From: Streptomyces adelaidensis
Lineage (GTDB): Bacteria > Actinomycetota > Actinomycetes > Streptomycetales > Streptomycetaceae
Direction of reading: 5' to 3'
Length of the DNA stretch: 64,000 nucleotides
Assembly: GCF_016598475.1 (NCBI RefSeq)
Contig: NZ_JAEMUX010000026.1
Span: 27,355 to 91,354, forward strand
The notes under the pieces are model-generated. The model was not told the origin of the DNA. It did not search any database and saw only the letters and a list, made by a program, of their open reading frames with translations. Positions 6,930 to 15,253 of this stretch are shown here, in pieces. Position 1 is the first letter of the stretch; each line of letters begins with the position of its first letter. The position numbers and the translations under genes were made by a program.

Positions 6930-9668
6930 TCACCGCCGTACGACGCGGGCCCGTCCCTGCGTTCTGAAGCGGAGGGCGTGCCGGTAGATCTCGGGCAGCC
7001 GGTAGCGGCCGTCCGCGTCCTTCGCCAGTGCGCCCGCTTCCTGCAGCACGGTGATGCCGTTGGCGTCGAGTCCGACGTCCTCGGCCTCGAAGGGCATGAG
7101 CACGTCGTGCGCGTACCGCCCGAGGTCATTCAGCAGATCACCGAGTTGTCTGTTCTCCTGGCTGATCTCCTTGACCTTCTCCGCACTGCACCGGGCCAGG
7201 GCGTTACGCATCGCCGACGGGACGAGCAACCGGTCGGTGCGTTCATCCCCCTCGGACAGTTCCGAGGCCTGTCGGAGGAAGCGCACGACGTCACGGGCCT
7301 GCACCTGGTCATTGAAGTCGGCCAGGGCCGCGGGAACCCAGCGGTCGGACCATGCCTCTCGCGAGCTGTCCGATCCGAGCTTCGCCCCCCAGACCGGATG
7401 CAGCGCGTGAGCGATCTCGTCGTACGGAAGTTCCGTGAGATCCCGCTCCGGCTCGGGAACGACCCCGGCGGTGACCGCTACCCAGAGGGCGAGCCGCAGC
7501 GCTTCCTGAGCGTCCCAGCGCAGGGCGTAGGGCTCGTAGCGGTCGAGGAACTGGCCGAGATTCTGCCGGATCGCCCATGCCGCCAGGTCACGGCGTACGA
7601 ACACCACGAGACCGAGGGGGCGTCCGCGCACCGATCGCAGCCACTCGGGGACGTCCACGAGCAGGGCGCGCAGCGCCACCCGTTTGGCCTCGCCGTCGAG
7701 TTCCTGGAGAAAGTCCTCCAGCCCGTCGAAGACGAAGAGCAGCCGCTTTCGCCGGCCGAGTGCGAGCAACTCGGACTCGGCGTCACAATCATCGTTGCGG
7801 GCGACCTCGCTGCCCCCGGCGATCGCCATGCACCGCAGCCAGATGTATGACCAGAACTCCGGGTCCGTGCTGTTCTCACGAGACCTCAGGGACTCGTTGA
7901 GCAGCCGAAGGATCTCGGCGCGTGTCGCCCCCCGGCCGCCGGCGGCCCGGTCGCGGAGGTCCTGCGGGCCGGTGCCCCCTTCGGCTGCGGGGCTCTGGTC
8001 GAGATTGGCGGGATCGAGGACCGGTACGACGAGCGCGTCGGCCAGCACCTCCATACCCGCCTTCGCGGCGAAGGCCGGCCAACTCCCTGCGGCACACATC
8101 CGGGCGTAGGTGAAGGTCTTCCCGGCGCCCTTCGCCCCGACCACCACGGTCACGGGCAAGGAGCCGCGGTGGTCGCCGATCAGCCGACGCAGCGGCTCGG
8201 TGGACAGGAATCCCAGTGCCCCGTCCAGGCCGGTTCGCTCCGCGAAGACGAGTGCTGCCGCGCGCTCCCACAGTGCGGCTCTGCGCTCCTCGACGCCTGC
8301 GGGGCCGTTCGCTCCGACCGCGTCGATGAAGTCTCCCGGCGAGAGCTGCCGCGCCAGTTCGGCGACCCGTTCGCCCAGTCCGCAGCGGCGTACGACGTCG
8401 ACGACGTCGTCCCAACTGCCCGGTAGTGCGAGCAACTCGTCACGGAACGGACTGACCAGTGTGGCTGTCATCGCCTGAGTGTCGACGACGACGTCCCGTT
8501 CCCCTTCCTCTCCCTCCCTGACGCTCAAGGCCCCGTCAAGTGCCTTGGACAGGGCCCGTCGAGCGGCCTCGGATTCGGCGTCGTGGACATCCAGGCGGTA
8601 CTGCGTGACCACGGCGGTGGGGGCGGGATCCTGGCCGAGCAGCGCGGGTGCCTTGGCTCCCAGCTGCCGGATCATCCGTACCGTGCCGTCCAGGGACTGG
8701 CTGCTGAGCGTGGTGACGAACACGCGCTGCACCCGGGGGTCGAGAAGCACGGGTGCGGACAGCTCGGACGCGCCTGCCCTCAGGTCGATGATCACGGTGT
8801 CGAGTCCGGCGGCCGACGCCAGCTCTGCCAGGGACTCGGTGAGGAAGTAGCGCGATCGGTCATGCGTCAGCAGGTCGACGGGCTCGATCCGCGGCGGACC
8901 GAGCCGCGACCGGCGTGTGGCGGGAAGGATCGCCAGCCTTCCCGGGCCGGTGCCGACCACGAACTGGCCCACCAGGGAGCCGCGAACGATTTCGGCGACG
9001 GACGCCGTGTCCCCGTCGCTCGTGCCGTGCAGGAGGGCAAGCACATCTTCGTAGCTGATGTCGCTGGTACCGCCCTGCGCTTGGTGCATCCAGGTAATGC
9101 CAGGTGCCTCAAGGTCCGCGTCGATGAGCAGCACCCTGTGCCCCGACCGGGCGAGATCGTCGGCGAGCGCGACCGCGTGCACCGTGCGGCCCACGCCGCC
9201 CTTGAAGGAGTGGAAGGCGATGATCTGCACGTCCCCCGCGAGACGATCGGATTGCGGGCGGGGCAGCGTACGGGCGAGCTCGACCGTCGTCCTGCGCTCC
9301 GCGAGACGGGGCACGCGTCGGCCTGTCGACAGGTCATCGGTCTCTTCGAGCACGACGGGAATGCCCTCGGCTCCGAACCCTCTCGGCCGGTCCAGGCCGA
9401 GCACCAACTGCTCCGTGGAAGAAGTGATCGAGCCGAGGCCGAAGGCCCGGTCCAGCCACCGGCTTACGGACTCCTCGGTCGTGCCCGGGCTGACCGCGAG
9501 CACCAGTTGGTCCCACCAGGCATCGGCTTCCAGAAGCCACTCGGGCCACTGGCCGGCTGCGGCCAGCTGGGCGAGGCGCTCGTCGACGTCGACCCAGGTG
9601 AAAAGAGGGCCGGGTACGACACCGCCGCGTTCACCGCTGTCCACGTGTGCTCCCGTTTTCCCGCTCAT
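6930..9668 (-). CDS. Double-NTPase protein: KGGVGR-variant ParA/MinD-like domain plus STAND-like P-loop domain
   Basis: A 912-residue protein. Residues about 20-90 form an N-terminal domain I do not recognise. Residues 147-440 form a ParA/MinD-like ATPase whose deviant Walker A is KGGVGRT (156-162), with Arg where Lys is usual, followed by LLIDADLEAPG. Residues 500-760 hold a second NTPase with canonical Walker A GAKGAGKT (511-518) and Walker B FVFDGLEDF (645-653), resembling STAND/AAA proteins. The C terminus is helical with no motif I recognise. The start lies 4 nt after the stop of the HEPN-like gene, with GGGAG inside that gene, so the two are translated together. KGGVGR-variant ATPases are known from computational surveys of bacterial conflict systems; a defence role here is inference. 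It sits between otsA and otsB. Confidence 0.85.
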   Translation of the reverse strand: MSGKTGAHVDSGERGGVVPGPLFTWVDVDERLAQLAAAGQWPEWLLEADAWWDQLVLAVSPGTTEESVSRWLDRAFGLGSITSSTEQLVLGLDRPRGFGAEGIPVVLEETDDLSTGRRVPRLAERRTTVELARTLPRPQSDRLAGDVQIIAFHSFKGGVGRTVHAVALADDLARSGHRVLLIDADLEAPGITWMHQAQGGTSDISYEDVLALLHGTSDGDTASVAEIVRGSLVGQFVVGTGPGRLAILPATRRSRLGPPRIEPVDLLTHDRSRYFLTESLAELASAAGLDTVIIDLRAGASELSAPVLLDPRVQRVFVTTLSSQSLDGTVRMIRQLGAKAPALLGQDPAPTAVVTQYRLDVHDAESEAARRALSKALDGALSVREGEEGERDVVVDTQAMTATLVSPFRDELLALPGSWDDVVDVVRRCGLGERVAELARQLSPGDFIDAVGANGPAGVEERRAALWERAAALVFAERTGLDGALGFLSTEPLRRLIGDHRGSLPVTVVVGAKGAGKTFTYARMCAAGSWPAFAAKAGMEVLADALVVPVLDPANLDQSPAAEGGTGPQDLRDRAAGGRGATRAEILRLLNESLRSRENSTDPEFWSYIWLRCMAIAGGSEVARNDDCDAESELLALGRRKRLLFVFDGLEDFLQELDGEAKRVALRALLVDVPEWLRSVRGRPLGLVVFVRRDLAAWAIRQNLGQFLDRYEPYALRWDAQEALRLALWVAVTAGVVPEPERDLTELPYDEIAHALHPVWGAKLGSDSSREAWSDRWVPAALADFNDQVQARDVVRFLRQASELSEGDERTDRLLVPSAMRNALARCSAEKVKEISQENRQLGDLLNDLGRYAHDVLMPFEAEDVGLDANGITVLQEAGALAKDADGRYRLPEIYRHALRFRTQGRARVVRR

Positions 9669-9672
9669 GACA

Positions 9673-10089
9673 TCACTCCCGGGATTCCGAGATCAGCGTC
9701 CGCAACGCTGCCAGCGACTGCTTCTCGTCCTCCGGTTCCAGGTCCGCACCGTACCTCCATGCCTCGTGCAGCGCCGGGGGCTCGACCTTCGGCAACGCAC
9801 GGCCGTTGTTCCGAGGTCTCGCACAGCCTTTCAGCGCTCGCTGCGTCTGCGGCGACCAGTTCAGTTCCTTCGCCAGTACGCGCAAGTCGTGGGTACGGAA
9901 TTCCTCGGGCAGCTGCGAAGTGTCACGCAGTCTCCTTCGCCGCATCACTTCCGCCTTCAGGCCGCACTCGGCGCTGTAGAAGAGCAGCAGCCCGGCAGTG
10001 GCCTCGTCCTCGCCGGCAGCCGACGCCTCCCCGCTTCGCTCCAGTCGATCCCTGCTGCGCTGCAGCTGCCTCACCCCTACATCGACCAT
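9673..10089 (-). CDS. HEPN-like small protein, partner of the double NTPase
   Basis: 138 residues, all helical in appearance. HEPN-like landmarks are an N-terminal helix FYSAECGLKAE (37-47), THDLRVLAKEL (66-76) and a C-terminal helix HEAWRYGADL (108-117). No R-x4-6-H pair, the RNase motif of HEPN toxins, is visible, so it may be a binding or regulatory HEPN. ATG 10089 is chosen because TAGCAT lies exactly 7 nt upstream (leaderless pattern); alternatives are ATG 10113 and 10119. It is the first gene of a two-gene operon with the NTPase. Confidence 0.7.
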   Translation of the reverse strand: MVDVGVRQLQRSRDRLERSGEASAAGEDEATAGLLLFYSAECGLKAEVMRRRRLRDTSQLPEEFRTHDLRVLAKELNWSPQTQRALKGCARPRNNGRALPKVEPPALHEAWRYGADLEPEDEKQSLAALRTLISESRE

Positions 10090-10143
10090 GCGGGTGATGC
10101 TACTGCGACACATCAGCACTCTGCGTGACGGTTGAGGCCAGGA

Positions 10144-11010
10144 TCAGGCAGGCATCCGGTCCGCCAAGCATTCCAGCAGCCGCATCAGCCCGTCCGGGCC
10201 GTCCACCACCAGGTCCGCCCGTTCCGAGAGTTCTGTGACCTCCGTGCTGCCGCTGCAGACCAGGAGGCCGGGGGTGCCTTCGGTGCGGAGTTTCTCCAGG
10301 GTGGCGAAGGCGGGGAGGTCGCCCAGGTCGTCACCGGCGTAGAGGACGGATTCGGCGTCGGTTTCGAGTAGGTAGTCGCGGAGGGCTACGCCCTTGTCCA
10401 TGCCCGGGGGGCGGAGTTCCAGGACCAGGCGGCCGGGTTCGACGATGAGGCCGTGGCGGGTGGCCAGGTCGGTGAGGGGGGCGCGGAGGGCTTCGAAGGC
10501 GGTTTGGGGGTCGGCGGCCCGCCGGGTGTGGACGGCCACCGCGCGGCCCTTCTCCTCGATCCAGGTGCCCTGCCATGCTCCGATCCGGTCCAGGAAGCCG
10601 GGGAGTTCGGCGCGGGCGGCCGCGACGCCGGGGTGCGGGGCGGGGGCGTTGACCGTGCCGGTGACGGCGTCCCAGCGTTCGGCGCCGTAGTGGCCGAGGA
10701 CGACGAGGCGTTCCAGGCCGGGGACCCCGGCGAAGCCGCCGTAGCGGACGGCGACACCGGCCGGGCGGCCGGTCACCACGGCCACGGAGGCGACCTTGGG
10801 GGCGAGGGCGGCGAGCGCGGCCACCGCGTCGGGGTGGGCGCGGGCCTGCTCGGGGTCGGGCACGATCGGGGCGAGGGTCCCGTCGAAGTCGAGCGCGATC
10901 ACCGTACGGCCGGGGCGGGCGAGGATCGCGTCCAGCGCCTCCCGCCCGGCCTGGGTCACGGGTGTCGGCAAGGTGGCCCTGGGGTTCTCGGAATCCTGGT
11001 GGCTGCCCAT
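10144..11010 (-). CDS. otsB: Trehalose-6-phosphate phosphatase
   Basis: HAD-superfamily phosphatase of 288 residues, releasing trehalose from trehalose 6-phosphate. HAD motif I is IALDFDGTLAPI, motif II is VVTGRP, and the acidic motif IV is YAGDDLGDLPAF. It completes the otsA pathway, although the HEPN/NTPase cassette lies between them. TAGGGT lies 6 nt before the ATG, so the mRNA is probably leaderless. Confidence 0.95.
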   Translation of the reverse strand: MGSHQDSENPRATLPTPVTQAGREALDAILARPGRTVIALDFDGTLAPIVPDPEQARAHPDAVAALAALAPKVASVAVVTGRPAGVAVRYGGFAGVPGLERLVVLGHYGAERWDAVTGTVNAPAPHPGVAAARAELPGFLDRIGAWQGTWIEEKGRAVAVHTRRAADPQTAFEALRAPLTDLATRHGLIVEPGRLVLELRPPGMDKGVALRDYLLETDAESVLYAGDDLGDLPAFATLEKLRTEGTPGLLVCSGSTEVTELSERADLVVDGPDGLMRLLECLADRMPA

Positions 11011-11055
11011 ACGCCGACCCTATCCACGACCGCCCGCGCGTGAAGCCCGGGCGCG

Positions 11056-11283
11056 TCATCTCTCCGAGCGGCGGTTCTCCCGCACCCTCCGCAGCCGGTT
11101 GACCGTGACCGGGTCGTGGGCCAGCGCGCGCTCGTCGTCCAGGAGGGCGTTGAGCAGCTGGTAGTAGCGCACCGGGGCCAGTCCGAGGCGCTCCCGTACG
11201 GCGCGCTCCTTGGCGCCGGGGCCCGGCCAGCCCTGGCGCTCCAGCGCGAGGATGGCCTGTTCGCGCGCATCGAGCTCATCCAT
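11056..11283 (-). CDS. DUF3263 protein
   Basis: 75 residues beginning MDELDAREQAILALERQGWP, with the QGWPGPGAKERAVRERLGL pattern typical of DUF3263, a small actinobacterial helix-turn-helix-like family of unknown function. TACCGT lies 6 nt upstream of the start (leaderless pattern). The longer reading to 11394 is not supported. Confidence 0.88.
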   Translation of the reverse strand: MDELDAREQAILALERQGWPGPGAKERAVRERLGLAPVRYYQLLNALLDDERALAHDPVTVNRLRRVRENRRSER

Positions 11284-11341
11284 GCGGAAACGGTAACGGA
11301 CGGGTATGACAGCGAGGCGAAAGGCACGGGGCGCAGCCCGC

Positions 11342-12634
11342 CTACTCCGCGCGGTCCGCCACCATCGCCGTCTGCTGCAACTGCTCCAGCACAACCCGCG
11401 GCTTCGCGCCGGGGCGCACCGCGCGGCCGATCTGTTCCTTGACCGCGCTGACGTCCGCCCAGGACGTCTTGCCGACGGGGGGCAGCTCGGCGGTGGGAAG
11501 CTCGTCGAGGAACGGCGTGAGGTCGGTGTCGTCCTGGTCGGCGGTCATGGCGTCGGACGCGGAGGAGGTCACCGGCAGGAGGTCGTACTCGCGGGAGAAG
11601 GAGAGGACGTTCTCGTCGCTGTAGACGAAGTCGAGGAAGTCGCCGATCTCGTCGCGGTGGCCGTTCTGCTTGAAGGCCATCATCCAGTCGGCGACACCCA
11701 TGGTGGCGTGGTCCCGGCCGTCGATGCCCGGCATGGCGGCCGTCCCGTACTCGACGCCCGGGTCGGCGGCCATGCGCATCAGGCTGGGGTGGCCGTTGAG
11801 CATGCCGACGTCGCCGCGCGCGAAGGCGGTGAAGGCGTCGGCGCGGTTGAGGTCGGCGGGGGCGGTGGGGCCGGTGAGGCCCTTGTCGACGAGTTCGTTC
11901 TTGAGCCAGGTGAAGGTCCTGACGTTGTCGTCGGAGTCGATCCGGTAGGTGCCGACGTCGTCCGCGTAGCCGGACCCGCCGCTGAGCAGCCACTGCATGG
12001 TCTCGGCCTGCGCCTCCTCGGGCCCGAGCGGCAGCGCGTACGGGGTCTCGACACCGGCCTTGTCCAGGGCCCCGGCGGCGTCGGCCAGCTCGTTCCAGGT
12101 GCGCGGCGCGCTGTCGACGCCCGCCTCGGCGAAGAGCTTCTTGTTGGAGAAGAGGACACGTGTGGACGCGGCGAACGGCATCCCGTACGCGGTCCGGCGG
12201 ACCTTTCCGGCGCCGGCGAGCGGGGAGAGGAAGTTGGCCTGGACGGGTATGGAGAGCAGGTCGTCGACCTCGTAGAGCCTGTCGGCCGAGGCGTAGTCGG
12301 CGTACGTGCCGATCTGCGCCAGGTCGGGCGCCTCACCGGCGGCGACCATTTCCTTGACCTCGCGGTCGACGTCGTTCCAGGTCCTGACGCTGACGTCGAC
12401 GTCGACGCCCGGGGTCTTCTTCTCGTACGCCTTGACGAGCGCGTCCCAGTTATTTCTTCGAGTGTTCTTCTTCGAGTCGCCGTAGTCCGCGGCGACCAGC
12501 TTGAGGGTGACGCCCGGCCCCTTTGTCTCCGAGGCGCCGCAACCCGCTAGCGTCGCCATCAGTCCCAGCACGGTCGCCACCGCGATCCGGTTGTTCCTGA
12601 CGCCGGTCTTCGTCCGCTGCTGCCGCTGTCGCAC
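11342..12634 (-). CDS. Extracellular solute-binding lipoprotein (sugar ABC importer)
   Basis: 430-residue family-1 solute-binding protein with a signal peptide and lipobox TLAGC at about residue 31. The body shows the expected pattern of a carbohydrate binder (for example NNWDALVKAYEKKTPG, YGMPFAASTRVLFSN, FARGDVGMLNGHPSL). No permease or ATPase gene is adjacent; MsiK at 33.6 kb could supply the ATPase (inference). It is divergent from nagK across three DasR-like sites. GTG start; only a weak GGGACAG site lies upstream. Confidence 0.88.
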   Translation of the reverse strand: MRQRQQRTKTGVRNNRIAVATVLGLMATLAGCGASETKGPGVTLKLVAADYGDSKKNTRRNNWDALVKAYEKKTPGVDVDVSVRTWNDVDREVKEMVAAGEAPDLAQIGTYADYASADRLYEVDDLLSIPVQANFLSPLAGAGKVRRTAYGMPFAASTRVLFSNKKLFAEAGVDSAPRTWNELADAAGALDKAGVETPYALPLGPEEAQAETMQWLLSGGSGYADDVGTYRIDSDDNVRTFTWLKNELVDKGLTGPTAPADLNRADAFTAFARGDVGMLNGHPSLMRMAADPGVEYGTAAMPGIDGRDHATMGVADWMMAFKQNGHRDEIGDFLDFVYSDENVLSFSREYDLLPVTSSASDAMTADQDDTDLTPFLDELPTAELPPVGKTSWADVSAVKEQIGRAVRPGAKPRVVLEQLQQTAMVADRAE

Positions 12635-12736
12635 TCGTACTGTCCCAAACCTGTCGCACGGGCCCCGCCCGCAACAGCCTGGTTCACCCGCTCGGCGTCA
12701 GGCCCGTCAATCTTGAACTTCTCGAATATCTCCATA

Positions 12737-12748
12737 AGGTCTACACCA
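12737..12748. promoter_or_regulatory. DasR-like operator (dre) A
   Basis: AGGTCTACACCA matches the dre core TGGTCTAGACCA at 10 of 12 positions. First of three sites between the lipoprotein gene and nagK. Confidence 0.6.
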
Positions 12749-12759
12749 CCCGCCCCATA

Positions 12760-12771
12760 AGGTCTATACCA
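12760..12771. promoter_or_regulatory. DasR-like operator (dre) B
   Basis: AGGTCTATACCA matches the dre core at 10 of 12 positions, 23 bp from site A. Confidence 0.6.
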
Positions 12772-12777
12772 CGTAAG

Positions 12778-12789
12778 TGGACTAGACCT
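12778..12789. promoter_or_regulatory. DasR-like operator (dre) C, proximal to nagK
   Basis: TGGACTAGACCT matches the dre core at 10 of 12 positions, 18 bp from site B. The nagKA operon is a known DasR target in S. coelicolor, where GlcN-6-P or GlcNAc-6-P releases the repressor. Confidence 0.7.
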
Positions 12790-12819
12790 CTCATGGGTCG
12801 ACGGGTCACACTGTCACCC

Positions 12820-13764
12820 GTGAGACATGTCATCGCCCTCGATGTGGGCGGCACCGGGATGAAGGCCGCGCTGGTCGGGGCGGACGGCGCGCTGCTGCAC
12901 CAGGCCCGCCTGGCCACCGGGCGCGACCGCGGGCCGGACGCCGTGGTCGCGTCCGTCCTCGACTTCGCCGCCGAGCTGCGCGCCCACGGCGAGCGGCACT
13001 TCGGCGAGCCCGCGGCCGCCGCCGGGGTCGCCGTGCCCGGCATCGTCGACTCCGACCGGGGTATCGCCGTCTACGCGGCCAACCTCGGCTGGCGCGACGT
13101 CCCGCTGCGCGCGCTGCTCGCCGAACGCCTCGGCGGTGTCCCGGTCGCCCTCGGCCACGATGTGCGCACCGGCGGGCTCGCCGAGGGGCGCGTAGGCGCG
13201 GGCCGGGGCACGGACCGCTACTTCTTCGTGGCGCTCGGCACCGGGATCGCCGGCGCGATCGGCGTCGAGGGCCGGGTGGAGGCGGGCGCCCATGGCTTCG
13301 CGGGCGAGATCGGCCACATCGTCGTACGACCCGGGGGCATCCCGTGCCCCTGCGGCCAGCACGGCTGTCTGGAGCGGTTCGCCTCCGCGGCGGCCGTCAG
13401 CCAGGCCTGGGCGGAGGCCTCCGGCGACCCCGGGGCCGACGCGGCGGACTGCGCCAAGGCCGTCGACTCGGGCGACCCGCGCGCGGCCGCCGTCTGGCAG
13501 CACGCCGTCGACGCCCTCGCCGACGGCCTCGTCACCGCCCTCACCCTGCTGGACCCCCGCACCCTCATCATCGGCGGCGGCCTCGCCGAAGCCGGCGCAA
13601 CCCTGTTCACCCCCCTGCGCACCGCCGTCCAGCGCCGCGTCACCTTCCAGAAAGTGCCGGCCATCGTCCCCGCCACGCTCGGCGACACCGCCGGCTGCCG
13701 CGGCGCCGGCCTCATGGCCTGGGATCTCCTCACCCCCACGGACCCCCCGGAGGTAACCCCCTGA
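12820..13764 (+). CDS. nagK: N-acetylglucosamine kinase, ROK family
   Basis: ATP-dependent kinase making GlcNAc-6-phosphate for NagA. The ROK phosphate loop is ALDVGGTGMKAAL, with GHDVRTGGLAEGR, GTGIAGAIGVEGR, HGFAGEIGHIVV and the zinc site CPCGQHGCLE. The GTG at 12820 places the conserved fold at the N terminus; an ATG at 12793 adds nine residues and lies only 3 nt after a DasR-like site, and neither has a clear ribosome site. The stop overlaps the nagA start (TGATG), so translation is coupled. Confidence 0.9.
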   Translation: MRHVIALDVGGTGMKAALVGADGALLHQARLATGRDRGPDAVVASVLDFAAELRAHGERHFGEPAAAAGVAVPGIVDSDRGIAVYAANLGWRDVPLRALLAERLGGVPVALGHDVRTGGLAEGRVGAGRGTDRYFFVALGTGIAGAIGVEGRVEAGAHGFAGEIGHIVVRPGGIPCPCGQHGCLERFASAAAVSQAWAEASGDPGADAADCAKAVDSGDPRAAAVWQHAVDALADGLVTALTLLDPRTLIIGGGLAEAGATLFTPLRTAVQRRVTFQKVPAIVPATLGDTAGCRGAGLMAWDLLTPTDPPEVTP

Positions 13765-15173
13765 TGCCCCCCACCCTCCCCAACACGGGGTCCAACACCA
13801 CACCATCCGGAACCGCGCCTCCAGCCGCCGGTCCCGGCAGCGCCCCGTCAGGGGCCGCGCTACCTGCCGCCGGTCCCGACAGCACCCCGTCAGGCGCCAC
13901 GCCCCCTACCACCGGCTCAACCAGCACCCCCTCAAAGGCCGCGCCTCCTACCACCGGTTCCGACAGCGCCCCGTCAGGGGCGCGGGGAACTGCGCGACCA
14001 GCCCCCACGCACCCGCAGTCGCCACGCAAAGCACCCCCCTACGTCCTCTCGGGCGCCAACGTCGTCCTCCCCACCGGCATCATCAAAAACGGCCGAGTGA
14101 TCATCGACGGCACCCGAATCGCCGGAAGCGCCCCGGAGAACGCCCAGCTCATCGACGTACGCGGCCTCTGGGCGGTCCCCGGATTCGTAGACCTCCACAA
14201 CCACGGCGGAGGCGGAGCCTCCTTCACCTCGGGCACCGTCGACGACGTACTGAAGGGCATCCACACCCACCGCCTCCACGGCACCACCACCCTCGTCGCC
14301 TCCACGGTCACCGGCGACATGGACGGCCTCGTCCACCGCGCCGGCCTCCTCTCCGAACTCGCCGAGCAGGGCGATATCGCCGGCATCCACTTCGAGGGCC
14401 CGTTCATCTCCCCCTGCCGCAAGGGCGCGCACTCCGAGGAACTCCTCCGCGACCCCGATCCGGCGGATGTCCGCAAACTGATCGACGCGGCGCGCGGCCG
14501 GGCCGCGATGGTCACCCTCGCCACCGAACTCCCCGGCGGCCTGGACTCCGTACGGCTCCTCGCCGAGCACGGCGTCATCGCGGCGATCGGCCACACGGAC
14601 GCGACGTACGAGCAGACCGTGCGGGCCATCGACGCGGGCGCGACCGTGGCGACCCACCTGTTCAACGCGATGCCCCCGCTCGGCCACCGCGAGCCCGGCC
14701 CGATCGCGGCGCTCCTGGAGGACGAGCGGATCACGGTCGAGCTGATCAACGACGGCACGCATCTGCACCCGGCCTCCCTCCAACTGGCGTTCCGGCACGC
14801 GGGCGCCGACCGGGTCGCGTTCATCACCGACGCCATGGACGCGGCCGGCTTCGGCGACGGGCTCTACACGCTCGGCCCGCTGGCGGTCGAGGTCGTGGAC
14901 GGTGTGGCCCGCCTGGTGGAGGGCGGCTCCATCGCGGGCTCGACCCTCACCCAGGACCGCGCCCTCAAGCGCGCCGTCACCCTCGACCGCATCCCGGTCG
15001 AGGACGCCGTCGCCGCCCTCTGCGCCAACCCGGCGAAACTCCTGGGCCTCTACGACCGGGTGGGCTCCCTCGAACCGGGCAAGGACGCCGACCTCGTACT
15101 CCTCGACGCGGAGTTCGCCCTCAAGGGCGTGCTGCGAAAGGGCGAGTGGGTGGTGGACCCCTTCCGCGACTGA
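13764..15173 (+). CDS. nagA: N-acetylglucosamine-6-phosphate deacetylase with repeat-derived N-terminal extension
   Basis: Amidohydrolase converting GlcNAc-6-P to GlcN-6-P. Conserved features start near residue 93 with YVLSGANVVLPTG, then the metal motif DLHNHGGGG, HFEGPFIS, IGHTDATYEQT, THLFNAMPPL and catalytic Asp in FITDAMDAAG. Residues 1-92 are not NagA: they consist of about five 14-residue repeats (PSGAAPPATGPDST type) and then ARGTARPAPTHP, the translation of intergenic repeat R1. No other in-frame ATG, GTG or TTG occurs before the conserved domain, and the ATG overlaps the nagK stop, so the extension is probably translated. Confidence 0.92.
   Translation: MPPTLPNTGSNTTPSGTAPPAAGPGSAPSGAALPAAGPDSTPSGATPPTTGSTSTPSKAAPPTTGSDSAPSGARGTARPAPTHPQSPRKAPPYVLSGANVVLPTGIIKNGRVIIDGTRIAGSAPENAQLIDVRGLWAVPGFVDLHNHGGGGASFTSGTVDDVLKGIHTHRLHGTTTLVASTVTGDMDGLVHRAGLLSELAEQGDIAGIHFEGPFISPCRKGAHSEELLRDPDPADVRKLIDAARGRAAMVTLATELPGGLDSVRLLAEHGVIAAIGHTDATYEQTVRAIDAGATVATHLFNAMPPLGHREPGPIAALLEDERITVELINDGTHLHPASLQLAFRHAGADRVAFITDAMDAAGFGDGLYTLGPLAVEVVDGVARLVEGGSIAGSTLTQDRALKRAVTLDRIPVEDAVAALCANPAKLLGLYDRVGSLEPGKDADLVLLDAEFALKGVLRKGEWVVDPFRD
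13800..13975 (+). repeat. 42-bp tandem repeats inside the nagA 5' end
   Basis: The motif around ccgtcaggggccgcg recurs every 42 bp (Pro-Ser-Gly/Lys at residues 14, 28, 42, 56 and 70). Each unit starts with the left edge of intergenic repeat R1, as if that edge had been amplified in tandem. Confidence 0.8.
13976..14012 (+). repeat. Intergenic repeat R1 core, now inside coding sequence
   Basis: aggggcgcggggaactgcgcg followed by accagccccc, identical to the right arm of the copy at 5367. It is translated as part of NagA. Confidence 0.85.
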
Positions 15174-15253
15174 TCCCCAACTGGGTTACCCCGCCGCCCA
15201 TTTGGCATGATCGAGCCTCCGCGACCGCGTCCACACCGAGGGGGCAGGCCCAG

